A stretch of DNA of 64,000 bases, taken from contig NZ_BJOV01000002.1 of NCBI RefSeq assembly GCF_009932475.1, positions 62,001 to 126,000 of the forward strand, in the 5' to 3' direction. Positions 28,214 through 38,236 of this stretch are shown in pieces; the first letter of the stretch is position 1; every line of letters starts with the position of its first letter. The DNA comes from Gordonia spumicola (lineage in GTDB: Bacteria > Actinomycetota > Actinomycetes > Mycobacteriales > Mycobacteriaceae). The notes under the pieces are model-generated. The model made no database searches and had not been told where the DNA came from. It was given only the letters and a program-made list of their open reading frames with translations. Made by a program: the position numbers and the translations under genes.

Positions 28214-29761
28214 TCAGGGCCTGTCGGCCCGATACACCTGCGTCGGCTCGGTGCGTCCGCGTAAGACCACCGCCCGCAGGGGCGACCAGCGCGACGCCTC
28301 GACGTCCGAGGCCGCGGCGATCGCCCGCTCCGACGCCACCGGGTGCCGCGGATCGTCCTTCGCGACTTCGGAGAGGCGGGCGCTCTCGTTCACCGGGTCG
28401 CCGATCACCGTGTACTCGAAGCGCTGCACGGCGCCGACATTGCCCGCGACGACCGTCCCGTGACTGACACCGACTCCCGCCGACAGCTCCGGCACGTCAG
28501 CCGCCAGCCCGTCCGCGATCTGGCGGGCCGCGGCGAGCGCCGCCGACGCCGGGTCGTCGAGGTCGACGGGCGCGCCGAATATCGACAGCACCGCGTCGCC
28601 CTCGAACTTGTTGACCAGTCCCCCGTTGCGTTCGGTCGCGTCGACGATGACGGCGAAGAACCTGTTGAGGAGGGCCACGACCTCGGTGGGCGAGCGCTTC
28701 TCGGCGATCGTCGTCGACCCGATGACGTCGACGAACACCACCGCCACCACCCGTTCGGCTCCCCCGAGCTCCGGGTCGGTGCGCAGTGCCGCGGCGGCGA
28801 CGTCGCGTCCGACGTGTTTGCCGAACAGGTCGCGGACGCGTTCGCGTTCCCGGAGTCCGTCGACCATCGTGTTGAACCCGTACTGGAGTTCGCCGAGTTC
28901 GGAGCCGTCGTAGACGACGAGGTCGGCGTCGCCGTCCACCTGGCCGGTGCGTACCCTCGCCATGCCCGCACGGACGCTCTGCAGCGGACCGGTGATGCTC
29001 CAGACGAACAGGTACGTGGTCAGCAGACCGACAGCCCCGGCGATCAGGGCGAGCACCGTGACCGACACGAAGACGCTGGTGCTGGACGTCTCCTCGCGGA
29101 TCGCGGCGAACAGCACGACGAACGTGATGCCGAGCAGCGGAACGCCCGTCCCGATGAACCAGCTGGTGAACGCCCTCGACCGCACGGTGCTGCCGCGGAC
29201 GCCGAGGCCCGCCTCCATGATCTTGGCCCACACCGGACGCAGCAGGATCTCGGTGAAGAGGCTCGAGATCGACACCACGACGAGGCCGCACATTCCGGTG
29301 ACGAGGACCGTCTTCGGGATCAGTTCGGCGTCGACCAGCCCGTACAGCAGGCCGAGGACTGCGGCCGCACCGACCCACAGCGCTCCCTGCAGCAGGACGA
29401 GCTTGCGTTGCGCACGGCGTGCACGGCGGGCGTCCTCGCGCGACGGAATCTCGTCGACGATCGCCCAACGGACGGCCCTCACCGTCGTCGCCGTCCCGAC
29501 GACCACACCGATGAGCAGCGCGACGCAGATGTAGACGGGCACGGCGAGGAAATTGATCAGCACCAGATCGCGCCGCAGGAACGACGGCTCCGGTATCCCG
29601 AACAACATCAGGTTGATCGCGATCACGATCCCGATGACGTTGGCGATGACGATCGCACCCGTCAGGAACGTCTGGATCCGAACTCGCTGACTACGGGCCG
29701 ACTGGTCGGCCGACCCGAGCAGAACGGAACCGTAGTCCCGGCTGATCAACGGCATCCTCAT
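28214..29761 (-). CDS. Membrane-bound class III adenylate cyclase with HAMP domain
   Basis: 515 residues. Six predicted spans in the first ~255 residues are followed by a HAMP region (about 257-310: WSITGPLQSVRAGMARVRTGQ) and a cyclase homology domain. The catalytic part shows VVFVDVIGSTTIAEKRSP (metal-binding Asp) and NKFEGDAVLSIFGAPVDLDD (second Asp), then VGVSHGTVVAGNVG and the transition-state region EYTVIGDPVNESARL. This is the six-span HAMP-cyclase layout of mycobacterial Rv3645/Rv1318c-1320c. Probably makes cAMP in response to a membrane signal. No good Shine-Dalgarno is seen at the ATG. Confidence 0.93.
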   Translation of the reverse strand: MRMPLISRDYGSVLLGSADQSARSQRVRIQTFLTGAIVIANVIGIVIAINLMLFGIPEPSFLRRDLVLINFLAVPVYICVALLIGVVVGTATTVRAVRWAIVDEIPSREDARRARRAQRKLVLLQGALWVGAAAVLGLLYGLVDAELIPKTVLVTGMCGLVVVSISSLFTEILLRPVWAKIMEAGLGVRGSTVRSRAFTSWFIGTGVPLLGITFVVLFAAIREETSSTSVFVSVTVLALIAGAVGLLTTYLFVWSITGPLQSVRAGMARVRTGQVDGDADLVVYDGSELGELQYGFNTMVDGLRERERVRDLFGKHVGRDVAAAALRTDPELGGAERVVAVVFVDVIGSTTIAEKRSPTEVVALLNRFFAVIVDATERNGGLVNKFEGDAVLSIFGAPVDLDDPASAALAAARQIADGLAADVPELSAGVGVSHGTVVAGNVGAVQRFEYTVIGDPVNESARLSEVAKDDPRHPVASERAIAAASDVEASRWSPLRAVVLRGRTEPTQVYRADRP

Positions 29762-29780
29762 GAGAGGAATCTAGCCAGTC

Positions 29781-31094
<1,314 letters not shown>

Positions 31095-31144
31095 CTATCG
31101 GGTCGACCGCGTCCCGCGTGCCAGGAGGCCCAACCCCGCCTCGT

Positions 31145-31150
31145 TACGCT
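31145..31150 (+). promoter_or_regulatory. -10 element of a probably leaderless promoter (Rv0358-like gene)
   Basis: TACGCT ends 6 nt before the GTG at 31157, the spacing of leaderless actinobacterial promoters. There is no Shine-Dalgarno before the GTG. Confidence 0.5.
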
Positions 31151-31156
31151 GGGGTC

Positions 31157-31798
31157 GTGACTGTCATCCACCTAGCACCGTCGACGGCGGACGACGACGG
31201 CCGCACTCCCGCCGCACTCGTCGCCGAGGCGACCGTCGACCCGGACCTGACGCGCATCGTCGTCGTCCCGCCCGCCGCGTCGGAGTCGGGCGTCGAGCCC
31301 GACGTGTTCCTGTCGCAGGTGGTTGCGGCGTTGATGAAGACTGAGCGGCTGGATGTCGAGATCGCTTACGTCGCACCGCATTCCACTCCGGCGACCAAGG
31401 CGTATCGCCTCAAACACGGCGCCGGGGCCCTGGCCGTAGCCGAGTCGGGTGTCGCTCGGGCATTGCCCCTGATCCGCGACGACGCGGCGACGGTCCTCGT
31501 CGGGCGTGCCCGCCACCTCGGGTCGGGCGGCGACAAACTGCACGGGGAGACGTACGTCGACTCCGAGCGGCTCTTCGACGGCGAGGTGGCGGCGATCGAG
31601 ATCGAACCGACCGTCGACGAGCCGGGAGTCCGCGGACGTGTCGCGCGCTGGATTCCGGGCGGATGGAGGTCGGGCCGGGCCGTCCAGACCGGCGGGACCA
31701 ATGTGACGGTCGAACGCGAGGGCGTCCTGACCGATCGGGTCGTCAAGCGGTCGACGTTCTACCGCCATCACGTCGACTGGAAACTGGTGTGCCCGTGA
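31157..31798 (+). CDS. Conserved actinobacterial protein, Rv0358-like (CbiX-type fold possible)
   Basis: 213 residues, GTG start. The N-terminal two thirds have alternating strands and helices (RIVVVPPAAS, FLSQVVAALMKTERLDVEIAYVAP, ATVLVGRARHLGSG). The C-terminal third is beta (FDGEVAAIEIEPTVDEPGVRGRVARWIPGG). It occupies the place of Rv0358 between purA and the site-2 protease gene and overlaps the latter in a GTGA. Its role is unknown; coupling suggests it works with the protease. Confidence 0.75.
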   Translation: MTVIHLAPSTADDDGRTPAALVAEATVDPDLTRIVVVPPAASESGVEPDVFLSQVVAALMKTERLDVEIAYVAPHSTPATKAYRLKHGAGALAVAESGVARALPLIRDDAATVLVGRARHLGSGGDKLHGETYVDSERLFDGEVAAIEIEPTVDEPGVRGRVARWIPGGWRSGRAVQTGGTNVTVEREGVLTDRVVKRSTFYRHHVDWKLVCP

Positions 31799-32574
31799 CG
31801 ACGCCTACCGCCGCGGCCCTGCAGTCGGTGCGCCCGGGGGCGGTGTTCCTCGGTCTGTGCGCCACATTCGCGGCCGGGGTGTACCTGCTCGTCTCGTCCG
31901 GAGCCGAGAACGACGGGACCGCGAAGTTCGGGGCGGTCCTGCTGGTGCTGAGCGGCTGGGTGATCTCGCTGTCGTTGCACGAGTTCGCGCATGCGTTCAC
32001 CGCGTTCCGCTACGGCGACCGGTCGGCCCAGGTCCGCGGATACCTGACGCTGAATCCGCTGAAGTACACGCACCCGGCCCTGTCGATCGGCCTCCCGCTG
32101 CTGATCATCGCGCTCGGCGGCATCGGTTTCCCCGGCGGAGCCGTGTACCTGAACGAGTCGGGCTTCACCAAGGCCCAGCGCACCAAGGTGTCGCTCGCCG
32201 GTCCGTGCGCCAACCTGGTCCTCGGTCTGCTCCTGTGCGTCGTGCTCGCGTCGACGCCCGAGACGCTCGGGACCGCGAATCTCCGGTCGGCGGTAGCCGC
32301 CCTGACGTTCCTGCAGTTCACCGCGTTGATCCTGAATCTGATCCCGATGCCCGGTTTCGACGGGTACGGCGCGATCGAGCCTTATCTGTCGTGGGAGACC
32401 CGCCGATCGGCGGCCACGATCGCACCGTTCGGATTCCTGATCGTGTTCGTCCTGCTCGCGGTCCCGATGCTCAACTCCGCGTTCTTCGACATGGTCTACC
32501 GCGTGATGGAACTCCTCGGCGTCGATGCGGGCTACGTCGCATACGGAATGCACCTGTTCACCTTCTGGCGCTGA
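31795..32574 (+). CDS. Site-2-protease family intramembrane zinc metalloprotease (Rip2/Rv0359-like)
   Basis: 259 residues, about six spans. The zinc motif HEFAH is at residues 62-66 in SLHEFAHAFTAFRYG, and the second metal motif appears as NLIPMPGFDG (Asp ligand) in a later span. It is the compact S2P type without a PDZ domain. Such enzymes cut membrane-bound regulators such as anti-sigma factors. The GTG overlaps the stop of the Rv0358-like gene, and a perfect hairpin follows 8 nt after its own stop. Confidence 0.9.
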   Translation: MTTPTAAALQSVRPGAVFLGLCATFAAGVYLLVSSGAENDGTAKFGAVLLVLSGWVISLSLHEFAHAFTAFRYGDRSAQVRGYLTLNPLKYTHPALSIGLPLLIIALGGIGFPGGAVYLNESGFTKAQRTKVSLAGPCANLVLGLLLCVVLASTPETLGTANLRSAVAALTFLQFTALILNLIPMPGFDGYGAIEPYLSWETRRSAATIAPFGFLIVFVLLAVPMLNSAFFDMVYRVMELLGVDAGYVAYGMHLFTFWR

Positions 32575-32582
32575 TCGCCTGC

Positions 32583-32633
32583 GAACTTCGGCACTCGCGG
32601 CCGCGCCTGGCGCGGCCGCGAGTGCCGAAGTTC
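32583..32633. terminator. Perfect 24-bp convergent hairpin
   Basis: Arm GAACTTCGGCACTCGCGGCC plus GCGC is fully complementary to the other arm, ending GCCGAAGTTC, with a 3-nt CTG loop. It lies between the convergent protease and cation-exporter genes and contains a NotI-like GCGGCCGC core. No U-tract on either side. Confidence 0.85.
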
Positions 32634-32647
32634 CGAAGCGGCCGGAC

Positions 32648-33577
32648 TCACCAGGTGAGCTCGCCCGAGCAGCGGTTCCCGCCGGCTTCGATCTGGACGG
32701 TGGCGTGTTCGAGACCGTGGGCGTCGAGGACCGCGCGGGCGGCGTCGAGGACCGCGGGCTGATCACCCGACGCGGTCAGGTGCACGGTCGCCACGTCCAT
32801 GCCGGTGGTGACGGACCAGACGTGCAGGTCGTGGACGTCATCGACCCCGGGCAGCTCCGACAGCTCGGCGCGCAGAGCCGCGAGGTCCAGGTGGGCCGGG
32901 GCCTGTTGGTTGAGGATCTTGAGGGCGTCGCGGGCGAGCTTCACCGCCCGCGGCACCACCCAGAGGGCGATCAGGACGGCGACGATGAGGTCGGCGTATC
33001 CCCAGCCCGTCGTCAACGCGACGACGCCCGCGACCAGCACACCGACACTTCCGACGGCGTCGGCGAGCACTTCGAGGTAGGCGCCGCGGACCGCGATCGA
33101 CCCCTCCGAGTCGGCGCGCAGCAGGAGCATGACGACGACGTTGGCGAGCAGACCGAGCGACGCGACGATGATCATCGGACCGCCGGGGACCTCGGGGGCC
33201 TCGCCGATGCGGCGGATCGCCTCGACGAGCACGAACACCCCTACCCCGATCAGCAGGACGGCGTTGACGACTGCGGTGAACACCTCGGCGCGGTACCAGC
33301 CGAAGCTGCGGCCGTCGGTGATCCGCCCGTGCCGGGCGAGCAAGAGCGCGGAGAGTCCCATGCAGAGGGCGACGACGTCGGTCAGCATGTGGCCCGCGTC
33401 CGCGACGAGCGCCAGCGATCCGAAGACCAGCCCGGCGACGAGTTCGACGACGAAGAAGCCGCCGATGATCACCACGGACACGACCATCGGCCACAGCCTG
33501 CGGTTCACCGCCCCCGACGCGAGGTCGGCCGCACTCGGTCCGTGACTGTGCCCTTCGTGCGAATGCTCATTGCCCAT
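32648..33577 (-). CDS. Cation diffusion facilitator (CzcD/ZitB-type zinc exporter)
   Basis: 309 residues. A His-rich N terminus (MGNEHSHEGHSHG) is followed by six spans. Span 2 has the metal-site motif ALVADAGHMLTDVVAL (HxxxD) and span 5 has YLEVLADAVGSVGV (site A). The C-terminal cytoplasmic domain carries GVDDVHDLHVWSVTTGMDVATVHL. HxxxD favours zinc, possibly with cobalt or cadmium. The ATG at 33577 coincides with the predicted transcription start of the promoter described next, so a leaderless mRNA is likely. An in-frame ATG at 33604 lies within that operator and is less likely. Confidence 0.93.
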   Translation of the reverse strand: MGNEHSHEGHSHGPSAADLASGAVNRRLWPMVVSVVIIGGFFVVELVAGLVFGSLALVADAGHMLTDVVALCMGLSALLLARHGRITDGRSFGWYRAEVFTAVVNAVLLIGVGVFVLVEAIRRIGEAPEVPGGPMIIVASLGLLANVVVMLLLRADSEGSIAVRGAYLEVLADAVGSVGVLVAGVVALTTGWGYADLIVAVLIALWVVPRAVKLARDALKILNQQAPAHLDLAALRAELSELPGVDDVHDLHVWSVTTGMDVATVHLTASGDQPAVLDAARAVLDAHGLEHATVQIEAGGNRCSGELTW

Positions 33578-33583
33578 GACCTC

Positions 33584-33611
33584 AATATATGCGTGAAACT
33601 GCATATGTCAA
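33584..33611 (-). promoter_or_regulatory. Promoter and palindromic metalloregulator operator of the CDF exporter
   Basis: On the minus strand: -35 TTGACA (33611-33606), a 16-nt spacer, -10 TATATT (33589-33584), then GAGGTC and the ATG, which puts the +1 at the start codon. The palindrome ATATGC-N8-GCATAT (33587-33606) fills the spacer, exactly where a repressor blocks RNA polymerase. Arms of this kind are typical of ArsR/SmtB-family zinc or cobalt sensors. No arsR gene is in the window. Confidence 0.75.
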
Positions 33612-33619
33612 GGGTGGCG

Positions 33620-34786
33620 TCAACGGTTCAGGTGCAGCTGCGCGATCGCCGACGACCGCTTCAAACCGGCCACCATCAGCATGTCGACGAGCAGGGACCG
33701 GAGTTCGACGAGGACCGCGGTCTCCGAGATGTCCTCGACGTTGTCGGCGATGGACGTGCGTGCCTTCCGCACGATCGAGCGGATCACCCTGGCGGCGTCC
33801 GCCTGGTCGGGCGACTCCCCCGGCTCGGCCATCATCATGGCGCGCAGGATCTCGAAACCTTCCGACAGCGAGTCGATGACCTCGACGATCGCGGGCTCGA
33901 TCGTCACCCCTCGCTGGGTGACGCCGAGACAACGACGGGTGATGACACGGAAGTTGCGGACCGCGTTGTCGATCGGGTCGGCGGTCGCCGCGATGCGTTT
34001 GAGCCTGCCGCGCGACGACCAGTAGAGCGGCGACAGGCGTCCGACCTCGCGGCCCGCGGCCACGTCGTTGCGCAGGGCCTCGATCGACGACTGGGTGCCC
34101 CTGGCCGACGCCAGGACCCGGTAGATCGCGTCCTCGTCGCCGGTCCGCAGTCCGACCGCGAGGTCGGCGGACAGGTTGCGCAGGGTCTCCAGGATCGCCG
34201 CCGCGTCACGTCGCGCGCGTCGAGCGGGATTCACCGGGACCACCGCGACGACGAGGATGCCGATCCCGCCGCCGATCAGCGCGTCGACGGCGCGGTCGAG
34301 GCTGCCCGGTCCCGGCGGGATCAGCGTCGCGATGAGAACGGCGGACGACGCCGCCTGGATCGGGATCATCACACCGCCGTCGAGGAACACGGCGACCGAC
34401 ATCGCGACGGCGACGACCACCACGATCTGCCAGGCGCCCGACCCGATCCACGAGATCAGCAGGTCGCCGACGAAGATGCCGATGAGCACTCCGCCGATGA
34501 GCTCCACCGAACGCCGCCACCGCTTGGCGAGCGAGAGCCCGAGCGAGACGACCGCTGCGATCGGCGCGAAGAACGGTCGCGAGTGCTGCAGCACCTCGTC
34601 GGCGAGCCACCACGCGAGGCCCGCGGCGATGGCGCACTGCGTGATCGGCACGAGCGACAGCCACAACCGGCGGAGGCGGATGAACAGCCACCGGGGGATG
34701 CGCCTCCCGATCCGGCCGCGCAACGTCTGCAACGCCTGGTCACCGGCGTGATGGGCGTCGCGGATCGACTGCGGGGTGTTGGTCAG
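33620..34786 (-). CDS. FUSC-family membrane protein (aromatic acid exporter type)
   Basis: About 370-388 residues. The N-terminal half has some six spans (LWLSLVPITQCAIAAGLAWW, FFAPIAAVVSLGLSL, LIGGVLIGIFVGDLLISW and others) and the second half is a helical cytoplasmic domain. This is the FUSC/ArAE pattern of putative aromatic-acid or efflux permeases. The start is unclear: an in-frame CTG at 34786 has GGAGG 5 nt upstream and gives LTNTPQSIRDAHHAGDQALQ; the first in-frame TTG is at 34732. It follows the DUF3151 gene by 12 nt and probably shares its transcript. Confidence 0.8.
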   Translation of the reverse strand: MTNTPQSIRDAHHAGDQALQTLRGRIGRRIPRWLFIRLRRLWLSLVPITQCAIAAGLAWWLADEVLQHSRPFFAPIAAVVSLGLSLAKRWRRSVELIGGVLIGIFVGDLLISWIGSGAWQIVVVVAVAMSVAVFLDGGVMIPIQAASSAVLIATLIPPGPGSLDRAVDALIGGGIGILVVAVVPVNPARRARRDAAAILETLRNLSADLAVGLRTGDEDAIYRVLASARGTQSSIEALRNDVAAGREVGRLSPLYWSSRGRLKRIAATADPIDNAVRNFRVITRRCLGVTQRGVTIEPAIVEVIDSLSEGFEILRAMMMAEPGESPDQADAARVIRSIVRKARTSIADNVEDISETAVLVELRSLLVDMLMVAGLKRSSAIAQLHLNR

Positions 34787-34798
34787 CGGGGCCTCCGG

Positions 34799-35242
34799 TC
34801 AGTCGAGACCGAGTTCGGCGATGGCGCGGGGATCGCTGTCGTTGAGCAGGTCCAGGCAGCGGAGGTGCTCGTCTTCCTCGCCGATCGCCTCGGCCGCACG
34901 TGCGAGCGCGCCGACGCACCGCAGGAAGCCCTGGTTCTGCTCGTGGCTCCACGGAACCGGCCCGAAGCCCTTCCACCCGTGGCGACGCAGCTGGTCGAGT
35001 CCGCGGTGGTAGCCGGTGCGCGCGTAGGCGTATCCGGCGATGATTCGTGCCGTATCGGGTTCGGCTCCCGTCGTCGCACCGTCGAGCGCGGCTTCGGCGA
35101 GGTAGGCCCACGCGATCGACGCGGTGGGGTGTTCGGCGGCGACCGACGCCGGGTCGGCACCGTTGAGCAGGTCTGATTCGGCCTCGTCGTCTCCGGTGAG
35201 GAGAGTGGGCTGCGGTCCGAGAAGGTCTCCGAATGACGTCAC
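34799..35242 (-). CDS. DUF3151 family protein (Rv0360c-like)
   Basis: 147 residues, helical, with tetratricopeptide-like character: ASIAWAYLAEAALDG, RIIAGYAYARTGYHRGLDQLRRHGWKGFGPVPW and FLRCVGALARAAEAIGEEDE. Actinobacterial DUF3151 proteins, including Rv0360c, have this size and the HGWKGFGPVPWSHE signature. Cytoplasmic; function unknown. Divergent from the Rv0361-like gene. Confidence 0.9.
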   Translation of the reverse strand: MTSFGDLLGPQPTLLTGDDEAESDLLNGADPASVAAEHPTASIAWAYLAEAALDGATTGAEPDTARIIAGYAYARTGYHRGLDQLRRHGWKGFGPVPWSHEQNQGFLRCVGALARAAEAIGEEDEHLRCLDLLNDSDPRAIAELGLD

Positions 35243-35360
35243 GCCTCCATTGAATCATTCAACCGAAGCCTCCGAAGGGGACGTTGACCGAGTAGTTCGA
35301 TAGTCTCGACACCGCGCGTACTGCGCGTTGCACCGTTTACACCTCATGGGATTGAGCCAT

Positions 35361-36260
35361 ATGCCTGACTCCGACAACGACAAGTCGCTGACCGACCAGA
35401 CCGCGGACGACGCCGCCGCGTCGACCCCAACGCCGGTCGTGAAGCTGGGCGACGCCCCGGAGCCGAAGGGCGGAGACGCCGATTCGCCGACCAAGGCGTT
35501 CGCGGTTCCGGCCGAGGCCGCGACGTCCGATGCGGGAACGGAGGCCGAGGAGTCGGACGCCGAGTCGCAGACCCCGGAAGCGAACGACTCGACCACCGGT
35601 TCGGTCGAGTCGAGCGCCGACGTGACCGACACCGTTCAGATCTCGAAGTCGGACGTCGCCGAGGCAGCCGCCGCCGTCGACGACGACGCGGACAAGACGA
35701 CTCAGTTCGCGGTGCCGCCGAAGGCCGCACCCGCGCAGCCGACCGCGCCCGCCGCCGCACCCCAGCAGGCCGCACCGGCGCAGCAGCCCGCACCGCAGGT
35801 GATCCCGCCCGCCGCCGCGGCGCCCGCCGAGAAGAAGGGCAAGGGCAAGCTGATCGGCATCGTCGTCGCCGCGCTCGTCGTCATCGCGGCGATCGCCGTC
35901 GGCATCTGGTACATGACGATCGGCACGTCGCCGGAGACCAAGGTCGCCGACGCCGCCAAGGACTACCAGCAGGCGATGAACGACGGCGACCTCGTCAAGC
36001 TGCGCGACATCACGTGCGGCGACGAGAACACCACGTACACGTCGATGGACGAGGCCGAGTTCAAGAAGGCCTACGCGGCGCAGAAGGCCAATAACGAGCT
36101 GATGCAGTTCGACGACGTGAACGCCGTCTCGATCAACGGCGACACCGCCAAGGTCGGCGTCGACATGTACCCGTCGGGCGACCCGTCGAAGAAGGCCCCC
36201 GTGCAGATCACCCTGCACAAGGTCGGCGACGATTGGAAGGTCTGCAAAGACCTGAAGTGA
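35361..36260 (+). CDS. Rv0361-like single-span membrane protein, paralogue B
   Basis: 299 residues: ~130 acidic, Ala/Pro/Gln-rich cytoplasmic residues (AESDAESQTPEANDS, later APAQQPAPQVIPP), a basic KKGKGKL stop-transfer, one span at about 172-192 and an exported DUF4878-like domain with cysteines in DITCGDEN and WKVCKDL. It ends VQITLHKVGDDWKVCKDLK, like the protein at 23268-23747. ATG 35361 is chosen; ATG 35346 is an alternative. It occupies the Rv0361 position beside DUF3151 and fba. Function unknown. Confidence 0.85.
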   Translation: MPDSDNDKSLTDQTADDAAASTPTPVVKLGDAPEPKGGDADSPTKAFAVPAEAATSDAGTEAEESDAESQTPEANDSTTGSVESSADVTDTVQISKSDVAEAAAAVDDDADKTTQFAVPPKAAPAQPTAPAAAPQQAAPAQQPAPQVIPPAAAAPAEKKGKGKLIGIVVAALVVIAAIAVGIWYMTIGTSPETKVADAAKDYQQAMNDGDLVKLRDITCGDENTTYTSMDEAEFKKAYAAQKANNELMQFDDVNAVSINGDTAKVGVDMYPSGDPSKKAPVQITLHKVGDDWKVCKDLK

Positions 36261-36271
36261 CCCCGAGACGA

Positions 36272-36303
36272 AAGGGGCGCCCGGATCACTCCGGGCGCCC
36301 CTT
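36272..36303. terminator. Perfect bidirectional terminator between the Rv0361-like gene and fba
   Basis: Stem AAGGGGCGCCCGGA / TCCGGGCGCCCCTT, 14 bp with a 4-nt loop, at a convergent junction. TTCTCG follows on the plus side. Confidence 0.88.
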
Positions 36304-36320
36304 CTCGTGTGCGGTGTCGG

Positions 36321-37355
36321 TCAGCGACCGATGGTCTTGCCCGCCGAACCGAGGTCGTTGCACGCTTCGACGACACGCTCGGCCATCGAGGTCTCGGCCT
36401 TCTTCAGGTAGCTGCGCGGATCGTAGACCTTCTTGTTGCCGACTTCGCCGTCGACCTTCAGGACTCCGTCGTAGTTGGCGAACATGTGTGCCGCGACGGG
36501 ACGCGTGAAGGCGTACTGGGTGTCGGTGTCGACGTTCATCTTGATGACGCCGTAGCTGACGGCCTCTTCGATCTCGCTCTTGAGCGAGCCGGAGCCGCCG
36601 TGGAAGACGAAGTCGAACGGCTTGGCGTCGGCGTCGAGGCCGAGCTTGGCGATCGCGGCGTCCTGCCCCTCCTTGAGGACCGCCGGACGCAGCTTGACGC
36701 CACCCGGCTTGTACACGCCGTGCACGTTGCCGAAGGTCGCGGCCAGCAGGTACTGGCCGTTCTCGCCTGCGCCGAGCGCGTCGACGGTCTTCTCGAAGTC
36801 TTCGACCGAGGTGTACAGCTTGTCGTTGATCTCGTTCTCGACGCCGTCCTCTTCGCCGCCGACGACGCCGATCTCGACCTCGAGGATGATGTTGGCTTCC
36901 TTGGTCTTGGCGAGGAGGTCCTTGGCGATCTCGAGGTTCTCGTCGATCGGCACGGCCGAGCCGTCCCACATGTGCGACTGGAACAGCGGGTTCTGGCCGT
37001 TCGCGACGCGCTCGCGCGAGATCTCGATGAGCGGGCGGACGAAGCCGTCGAGCTTGTCCTTCGGGCAGTGGTCGGTGTGCAGCGCGATCGTCACGTCGTA
37101 CTGCTCGGCGACGACGTGCGCGAACTCGGCGAGAGCGACCGCGCCGACGACCATGTCCTTCACGTTCAGGCCCGAACCGAACTCGGCGCCGCCGGTGGAG
37201 AACTGGATGATGCCGTCGCTGCCCGCGTCGGCGAAGCCCTTGATGGCTGCGTTGATCGTCTCCGACGAGGTGCAGTTGATGGCGGGGAAGGCGTAGCCCT
37301 CCGACTTCGCCTTCGCCAGCATCTCGGCGTACTTGGCGGGTGTTGCGATGGGCAT
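36321..37355 (-). CDS. fba: Class II fructose-1,6-bisphosphate aldolase
   Basis: Zinc-dependent glycolytic/gluconeogenic aldolase, 344 residues. Motifs: FPAINCTSSETINAAIKGF, ALHTDHCPKDKLDGFV (catalytic Asp and zinc His), EVEIGVVGGEEDGVE, AATFGNVHGVYKPG (zinc His), and FHGGSGSLKSEIEEAVSYG (phosphate loop and zinc His). The ATG at 37355 has AGGAA upstream. Divergent from dedA, as in mycobacteria (Rv0363c/Rv0364). Confidence 0.97.
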   Translation of the reverse strand: MPIATPAKYAEMLAKAKSEGYAFPAINCTSSETINAAIKGFADAGSDGIIQFSTGGAEFGSGLNVKDMVVGAVALAEFAHVVAEQYDVTIALHTDHCPKDKLDGFVRPLIEISRERVANGQNPLFQSHMWDGSAVPIDENLEIAKDLLAKTKEANIILEVEIGVVGGEEDGVENEINDKLYTSVEDFEKTVDALGAGENGQYLLAATFGNVHGVYKPGGVKLRPAVLKEGQDAAIAKLGLDADAKPFDFVFHGGSGSLKSEIEEAVSYGVIKMNVDTDTQYAFTRPVAAHMFANYDGVLKVDGEVGNKKVYDPRSYLKKAETSMAERVVEACNDLGSAGKTIGR

Positions 37356-37489
37356 GCTGATTATTCCTGTCGAGCCGGTGGATGTTTTCCACGCGTGAAA
37401 TAGGGATCGGTCACCAGTCTGCCAGGTCGGGTCGCGACCCGACTCGCTCCCCACCGATCTCCTATAAGGGTTCTGGAAGGTTTCACCGG

Positions 37490-37495
37490 TATCGT
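37490..37495 (+). promoter_or_regulatory. -10 element of a leaderless dedA promoter
   Basis: TATCGT ends 8 nt before the GTG at 37504 and no Shine-Dalgarno is present, which supports GTG 37504 as a leaderless start. Confidence 0.5.
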
Positions 37496-37503
37496 GAGGG
37501 CCT

Positions 37504-38208
37504 GTGATCGACACTTTGCTTGCCGAGTCAACCTCGCACGTGGCTTTGATGCCCGGATTCATGGACCCGTTCAACCTCATCGGCTACTTCGGCGCCGCCG
37601 CATTCTGGGGTCTGCTGCTGGTTGTCCTCATCGAGTCGGGTGTCCTGTTCCCCGTCCTGCCCGGCGACTCGCTGCTCTTCGTCGCGGGCCTCATCGCGGC
37701 AGGCAGTGCGACCGCCGAGAACGCCGACAAGGTCGCCAAATCCGGGCTCACCTTGTGGCCGCTGTTGATCGGCGTCCCCATCGCCGCGATCATCGGCGGT
37801 CAGATCGGCTACTGGATCGGCCGGTACGCGGGCACCGCCATGTTCAAGCCGGACGCCCGCTTCCTGAAGCAGAAGTACCTCGACGAGGCCCACGTGTTCT
37901 TCGAGAAGCGCGGCCCGATCGCCATCTTCCTGGCACGTTTCGTCCCGATCGTGCGCACCCTCGCGCCGATCGTCGCGGGCGCCGCCAGGATGAAGTTCAG
38001 CGTCTTCACCATCTACAACGTCGTCGGCGCGATCGTCTGGGGCGCGGGCATCACGCTCCTCGGCTACTGGCTCGGCCAGTTCGAGATCGTCCAGAAGCTG
38101 ATCGAGCCGATCTTCATCCTGATCGTCTTGGTCTCGGTGCTGCCGATGGTCTTCGAATGGCTGCGTCGCAGGCGCAACGGCTCGTCGGACGACGCCGCGG
38201 CCGCCTGA
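37504..38208 (+). CDS. DedA-family membrane protein
   Basis: 234 residues, with FGAAAFWGLLLVVLIESGVLFPVLPGDSLLF at the start (the acidic-residue re-entrant loop), then FLARFVPIVRTLAPIVAGAARM, which carries the two conserved arginines of DedA/VTT proteins, and a hydrophobic end. Members act in lipid carrier (undecaprenyl phosphate or phospholipid) translocation and in membrane-potential homeostasis. Start GTG 37504; internal ATGs at 37549 and 37561 would remove N-terminal residues before the first span. Confidence 0.93.
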   Translation: MIDTLLAESTSHVALMPGFMDPFNLIGYFGAAAFWGLLLVVLIESGVLFPVLPGDSLLFVAGLIAAGSATAENADKVAKSGLTLWPLLIGVPIAAIIGGQIGYWIGRYAGTAMFKPDARFLKQKYLDEAHVFFEKRGPIAIFLARFVPIVRTLAPIVAGAARMKFSVFTIYNVVGAIVWGAGITLLGYWLGQFEIVQKLIEPIFILIVLVSVLPMVFEWLRRRRNGSSDDAAAA

Positions 38209-38236
38209 CCTGCAGCCACGGCAACTTCTCCGCTAC

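Noticed and set aside
32525..35176. 883-codon plus-strand open frame across the CDF, FUSC and DUF3151 genes
   Set aside because: Covers three well-supported minus-strand genes and an intergenic operator; a by-product of high GC.
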